Origin: Kitasatospora sp. NBC_00240
Lineage (GTDB): Bacteria; Actinomycetota; Actinomycetes; Streptomycetales; Streptomycetaceae
Direction of reading: 5' to 3'
DNA length: 64,000 nt
NCBI RefSeq assembly: GCF_026342405.1
Contig: NZ_JAPEMU010000001.1
Coordinates: forward strand, 3,286,001-3,350,000
Below, piece by piece: positions 60,338 through 64,000 of the stretch. A program made the translations under genes and the position numbers. The notes under the pieces are model-generated. The model ran no database searches and had not been told where the DNA came from. It was given only the letters and a program-made list of their open reading frames with translations. The first letter of the stretch is position 1; each line of letters begins with the position of its first letter.

Positions 60338-61375
60338 ATGACGATGCGTACAGCACCAGCGCGGAGCACGGACGTGGCGGACACGGGCGGTTCGGGTACG
60401 GGCGGTTCGGGCGCGAACCCGGCCGGCGCCGACGGCGCGGGCCGGGCCCGCCGGGGCCGGGCGGCAACCGTGGTCGCACTGCTCGCGGCCGGCGCCACCC
60501 TGCTCGGCGCGGGCAGCCCGCAGGGCGCCGGACTGCCGGCCGCCGGCGGCGGGCCCCGGCAGCAGGCCCCGCAGGCCGCGCCGGCCGCCGACCCGAACTG
60601 CGACACCGGCCGGAGCGTGCCGCCCAGCTCGGTGGACGGCCCCGCCGTGAAGGCGATCAAGGACAACAAGACGCTGGTCATCGGGGTGGACCAGAACAGC
60701 TACCGGTGGGGTGCGCGCAACCCCGCCACCGGCGAGATCGAGGGCTTCGACATCGACCTCGCCAAGGCGATAGGCACCGCCCTGATGGGCGACCCGAACA
60801 AGGTGACCTTCAAGGCGGTGCCGACCGCCGAGCGGATCAAGTTCATCCAGGACGGCAAGGTCGACATGATCGTCCGCACCATGACGATCACCTGTGAGCG
60901 GATGGACCAGGTCGCCTTCTCCAAGCCCTACTTCAAGACCGCCAACCGGCTGCTGGTGCCGAAGGCCAGGGGCGTGAAAACCTTCGACGAGGCACTGAAG
61001 GGCCGGACGGCGTGCGCCGCCCGCAGCTCCTCCGCCGAGGACGAGCTCAAGAGCAACCCGCACGGCTCCAAGCTCGTCACCGTGGAGAACCAGCTCGACT
61101 GCCTGGTCCTCATGCAGCTCGGCAAGGTCGACGCCACCATGACCGACGACGGCCTGGCCGCCGGACAGGCCGCCCAGGACACCACCGTGACGCTGCTCGA
61201 CGAGCAGGTCCGCCCGGGCGTGATGGGCGTGGCGATGAAGCTGGGCAACACCGACCTGGTCGCCCGGGTCAACCAGGTGCTGGCCGACTACCAGGCGAGC
61301 GGCGCCTGGCGGGACAGCTACGACAAGTGGCTCAAGCCCACCATGCACGACGACGCCGAGCGCTTCCGGCCCTGA
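60338..61375 (+). CDS. glnH: GlnH-like amino-acid-binding protein
   Basis: 345 residues, SBP_bac_3 family: TLVIGVDQNSYRWGARN, IEGFDIDLAKAIGTAL, DMIVRTMTITCERMDQVAFSKPYF, GVMGVAMKLGNTDLV. It is expected to bind aspartate/glutamate-type ligands outside the membrane and signal through GlnX. A ~50-residue Gly/Ala-rich cytoplasmic start precedes hydrophobic VVALLAAGATLLGAG, with no lipobox Cys, unlike lipoprotein GlnH of mycobacteria, so it may be secreted or N-anchored. Begins 11 bp after glnX; ATG 60344 is an alternative start. Confidence 0.85.
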   Translation: MTMRTAPARSTDVADTGGSGTGGSGANPAGADGAGRARRGRAATVVALLAAGATLLGAGSPQGAGLPAAGGGPRQQAPQAAPAADPNCDTGRSVPPSSVDGPAVKAIKDNKTLVIGVDQNSYRWGARNPATGEIEGFDIDLAKAIGTALMGDPNKVTFKAVPTAERIKFIQDGKVDMIVRTMTITCERMDQVAFSKPYFKTANRLLVPKARGVKTFDEALKGRTACAARSSSAEDELKSNPHGSKLVTVENQLDCLVLMQLGKVDATMTDDGLAAGQAAQDTTVTLLDEQVRPGVMGVAMKLGNTDLVARVNQVLADYQASGAWRDSYDKWLKPTMHDDAERFRP

Positions 61376-61510
61376 GCGGGCGGCGGGTGCGCCAGGGCGC
61401 CAGGGGCACCGGGGCGACAAGGACGGTCGAGCGGTTGAGCAGGTGAAGGACGGAGCGGTGGGACGGTGCCGACGGTACCGGCCGCACGAGCGGAGAAGGA
61501 GGACCTCGCG

Positions 61511-62968
61511 TTGGCAGGATCTGCTGGCCCGGTGATGAGCCGGGAGGAGGTGGACCGCGCACTGGCACGCCTGGGCGCGGAGCGCGACGCCGTCGAGGCG
61601 GCCCTGCTCTCGTTGCAGGACCACCCTGGCCGCCGACTGCTGGAGGGGGCCTCGCTGACCGGCCGGACGGAGGAGCGCTGGTCCGTCGCCGGGCAGGGCC
61701 TGCCACTGCTCTGGGCCCTCTTCGACCGCTACTCCGAGGCCCTCGCCTCGGCCCGCGCCGTCCGCGCCCGCAAGGCCAGACCCGGCGGCGCGGAGCTCGC
61801 CGAACTGAGCGAACTGCTCAGCGGCACCGCCGTCACCGTGCCCGGCGGCGCGCTGCCGGACGGCGGGCAGCGCCCCGGCGCACCGGCCCGGCTGGTCGAA
61901 CAGGTCAGCCTGGCCGAGCTGATGGACCGGATGAACGCCTGGTACGCCACCGTGCTGGAGGTGGTGACCGCCGCCGACGCCGTCTGGTCCGCGCTGCCCG
62001 CCCGGATCGACCTGCTGCTCGCCGAACTGCGCCGGGTGCAGAGCCTGGCCGGCTCGCTCGGCGTCCGGGCCGGCGCCCATCCGCTCGGCGACGACCTCCT
62101 CGAGCTGGACAGCGCGCTGACGGCCCTGCGGGCCGAGGTGGTGGCCGACCCGCTGGCTCTCTGGCGCCCCTCCCGGGTGCCGGCCCAGCGCGGCACGGTG
62201 CCCGACGGCACCGCACTGGCCGGCCCGTCCGGGCTGGTCGACACCGAGCGCTTCGACCGGGCCGGCCGCGCCCTGGACGGCATCCGCCTGGAGCTGGAGG
62301 GCCTGCTGCGGCTGCGCGACGACGCCGAGGAGCGCCTGCAGCAGGTCGGCGACCTGCTGCAGCGGGCCGACGCCACCCTCGGCGAGGCCCGCCGGGCCCG
62401 CGGCGAGGTGCTGGCGAAGATCGCCGCCACCGAAGTCCCCGCGGTGCCGGGCCCGGCCTCCGCACTGCGCGAACGCGTCGTGCTGGCACTGGAGTTGCGC
62501 CAGAGCGGGCAGTGGCACCGGCTCGCCCCGCTGCTGGACCAGCTGGAGGACGCCGCCGCCAAGGAGCTGGGCCGCGCCCGGCAGGCGCTCACCGAGGTGA
62601 CCCAGCCGCTCGCCGTCCGGGCCGAACTGCGCGGCCGCCTCGACGCGTACAAGGCGATGGCCGCCCGGCTGCGGGTCGCCGAGGATCCCGAGGTCATCGA
62701 GCGCTACGAGAAGGCCCGCTGGCTGCTGTGGAGCGCGCCCTGCGACCTGCGGGCGGCCGCGGGCGCGGTGGCGCGGTTCCAGCAGTCGCTGCGGCCGGTC
62801 GCCGAGGCGGCGGCGGGCGGCATCGCGCCGGGTGGCGGCGCACCGGGCGGGATCGCCCCGGGCAGTGGCCGTCCGGGCGAGGGGCCCGGCGGCGGCCCGG
62901 CCGACGACCGGCCAGGCGTCGGGAGCAGTGTGCAGGACAGCGTCCAGAGCAACGGTCAGGGGGCCTGA
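61511..62968 (+). CDS. Long helical (coiled-coil) protein of the pknG operon
   Basis: 485 residues, almost all alpha-helical with heptad-like Leu/Ala/Glu/Arg content (LDGIRLELEGLLRLRDDAEERLQQVGDLLQRADATL), no signal or membrane helix, C-terminal Gly/Pro/Ala-rich tail. No family known to me. AAGGAGG at 61496-61502 gives TTG 61511 an 8-base spacer; ATG 61535 is a later alternative. Five bases separate its stop from pknG, so it is probably a cytosolic partner of that kinase pathway. Confidence 0.75.
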   Translation: MAGSAGPVMSREEVDRALARLGAERDAVEAALLSLQDHPGRRLLEGASLTGRTEERWSVAGQGLPLLWALFDRYSEALASARAVRARKARPGGAELAELSELLSGTAVTVPGGALPDGGQRPGAPARLVEQVSLAELMDRMNAWYATVLEVVTAADAVWSALPARIDLLLAELRRVQSLAGSLGVRAGAHPLGDDLLELDSALTALRAEVVADPLALWRPSRVPAQRGTVPDGTALAGPSGLVDTERFDRAGRALDGIRLELEGLLRLRDDAEERLQQVGDLLQRADATLGEARRARGEVLAKIAATEVPAVPGPASALRERVVLALELRQSGQWHRLAPLLDQLEDAAAKELGRARQALTEVTQPLAVRAELRGRLDAYKAMAARLRVAEDPEVIERYEKARWLLWSAPCDLRAAAGAVARFQQSLRPVAEAAAGGIAPGGGAPGGIAPGSGRPGEGPGGGPADDRPGVGSSVQDSVQSNGQGA

Positions 62969-62973
62969 GTTTC

Positions 62974-64000
62974 ATGAGCGAGGCGTGTGCACGGCCGGAC
63001 TGCACCGGCGAGGGGACCATCGACGAGGACGGGTACTGCACCGAGTGCGGGCTGGCCCCGGCCGTCGCCGTCGCCGCCCCGGCCGCCGGGAGCACGACAG
63101 GCGGTACCGGCGGCGGGGCCCGGACGGGCGGCGGCGGCCCGGGCTCCCCCTGCGCCCACGACTGCCCGGGGACGATCGACCCGGACGGCTACTGCGACGA
63201 GTGCGGGCTCGCGGCGGAGGCCGACACCGGTCTGACCCAGCCGCACCTGCCGTCCGCCCGGCTCGCCCCGGACTCCTCCCGCTCGCACCGCTCCACCCGC
63301 ACCGGCTCGGCCCGCTCGATGTCCGGCCGCTCGCGTTCGCACCGCTCCACGCGTACCGGCAGCAGCCGGTCCCTGTCGGTGCGCAGCGGCCGGGGCAGCA
63401 CCGGCACCAGCAGCCGCGGCCGGCTCGGCGCCGGGCTGGTGACCGTCCCGACGGTGCCCCGGCTGGACCCGACGGCGGCCGTCCTGGCCAATCCCGAGGT
63501 GCCCGAGCGCAAGCGGTACTGCAGCAAGTGCGAGGCGCCGGTGGGCCGGGAGAAGAACGGCCGCCCGGGCCGCCCGGAGGGCTTCTGCACCAAGTGCGGC
63601 ACGCCGTACTCGTTCACGCCCAAGCTGGCCCGCGGCGACCTGGTCGGCGGCCAGTACGAGGTGGTGGGCTGCCTGGCGCACGGCGGGCTCGGCTGGATCT
63701 ACCTGGCGATCGACCGCCGGGTGAACGACAAGTGGGTGGTCCTGAAGGGCCTGCTGGACACCGGCGACGAGGACGCGCTGGCGGTCGCGGTCGCCGAGCG
63801 CCGGTTCCTGGCCGAGGTGGACCACCCGAACATCGTGCGGATCATCAACTTCGCCGAGCACCCGGACCTGCGGACGGGCTCGACCGACGGCTACATCGTC
63901 ATGGAGTACATCGGCGGCAAGTCGCTGAAGGACATCGCCAACGACCGCCGCACCCCGGACGGGCGGCGCGACCCGCTGCCGGTGGAGCAGGCGATCGCGT
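62974..64000 (+). CDS. pknG: PknG-like serine/threonine kinase (partial, cut by window end)
   Basis: The first 342 residues are present, with no stop before the window edge. Two N-terminal zinc-ribbon-like repeats (CTGEGTIDEDGYCTECGLA, CPGTIDPDGYCDECGLA), a Ser/Arg-rich linker of repeated SHRSTRTGS units, then a rubredoxin-like CSKC...CTKCG module and the kinase domain: Gly-loop LAHGGLGWIYLA, Lys258 in VVLKG, hinge VMEYIGGKS. Mycobacterial PknG phosphorylates GarA/OdhI to steer glutamate metabolism; the HRD/DFG and TPR parts are beyond the window. ATG 62974. Confidence 0.9.
   Translation, partial: MSEACARPDCTGEGTIDEDGYCTECGLAPAVAVAAPAAGSTTGGTGGGARTGGGGPGSPCAHDCPGTIDPDGYCDECGLAAEADTGLTQPHLPSARLAPDSSRSHRSTRTGSARSMSGRSRSHRSTRTGSSRSLSVRSGRGSTGTSSRGRLGAGLVTVPTVPRLDPTAAVLANPEVPERKRYCSKCEAPVGREKNGRPGRPEGFCTKCGTPYSFTPKLARGDLVGGQYEVVGCLAHGGLGWIYLAIDRRVNDKWVVLKGLLDTGDEDALAVAVAERRFLAEVDHPNIVRIINFAEHPDLRTGSTDGYIVMEYIGGKSLKDIANDRRTPDGRRDPLPVEQAIA

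Overview
The window is very GC-rich DNA (third codon positions almost all G or C, many GTG starts, strong GGAGG-type ribosome sites) from a streptomycete, most likely Streptomyces or Kitasatospora. The evidence is gene content: a rok7B7-xylFGH locus beside dxs, a csnR-K-type chitosan-oligosaccharide locus, a helix-turn-helix/DUF397/ATP-binding trio, F420-type PPOX and GlnX-GlnH-PknG genes. It reads as chromosomal core with a few accessory insertions. I found no rRNA, tRNA, CRISPR array, prophage or biosynthetic cluster.

Layout. 0-8.5 kb (minus strand): a GT-C glycosyltransferase, dxs, then the xylose ABC importer xylF-xylG-xylH and its ROK regulator. 8.9-16.4 kb (plus): a beta-propeller membrane protein, aminopeptidase N, and a three-gene extracytoplasmic flavin module (ferric-reductase-like flavoprotein, FMN-binding protein with an ApbE flavinylation motif, ApbE). 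16.5-19.6 kb (minus): a small membrane protein, malQ and an orphan gene. 19.6-20.55 kb has no convincing gene. 20.55-27 kb: a large secreted GH84-like glycosidase, an HNH endonuclease and an MscS channel.

27-39.5 kb is an amino-sugar block: a ROK repressor with a GGAAAGTTTCC operator beside a clear promoter, substrate-binding protein, two permeases, GH4 glycosidase and sugar kinase (csnR-E-F-G-H-K order), then a PPOX protein, MurQ etherase, a second BadF-type kinase, an MFS transporter and an AraC regulator. Together these would import, phosphorylate, cleave and feed amino sugars (chitosan or cell-wall derived) into central metabolism. 39.7-43.8 kb: small orphan genes and an azlCD exporter divergent from an XRE-cupin regulator, with a perfect 16-bp palindrome between them.

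43.9-45.7 kb is an apparently intact IS200/IS605-family element (HUH transposase TnpA, RNA-guided nuclease TnpB, terminal hairpins). 46-51.3 kb is accessory: VOC and DUF4287 proteins, a secreted peptidoglycan-binding-like protein, a tandem DUF397 duplication whose second copy is overlapped by the helix-turn-helix gene, an RsbW-like ATPase, a TTA-containing orphan and a histidine phosphatase. 51.5-58.6 kb: a two-component system divergent from an ABC exporter, a GlxA regulator divergent from an isochorismatase-family hydrolase with paired operator-like repeats, a PH-like protein and a nucleosidase. 58.9-64 kb is a glnX-glnH-(coiled-coil gene)-pknG operon, with pknG cut by the window edge.
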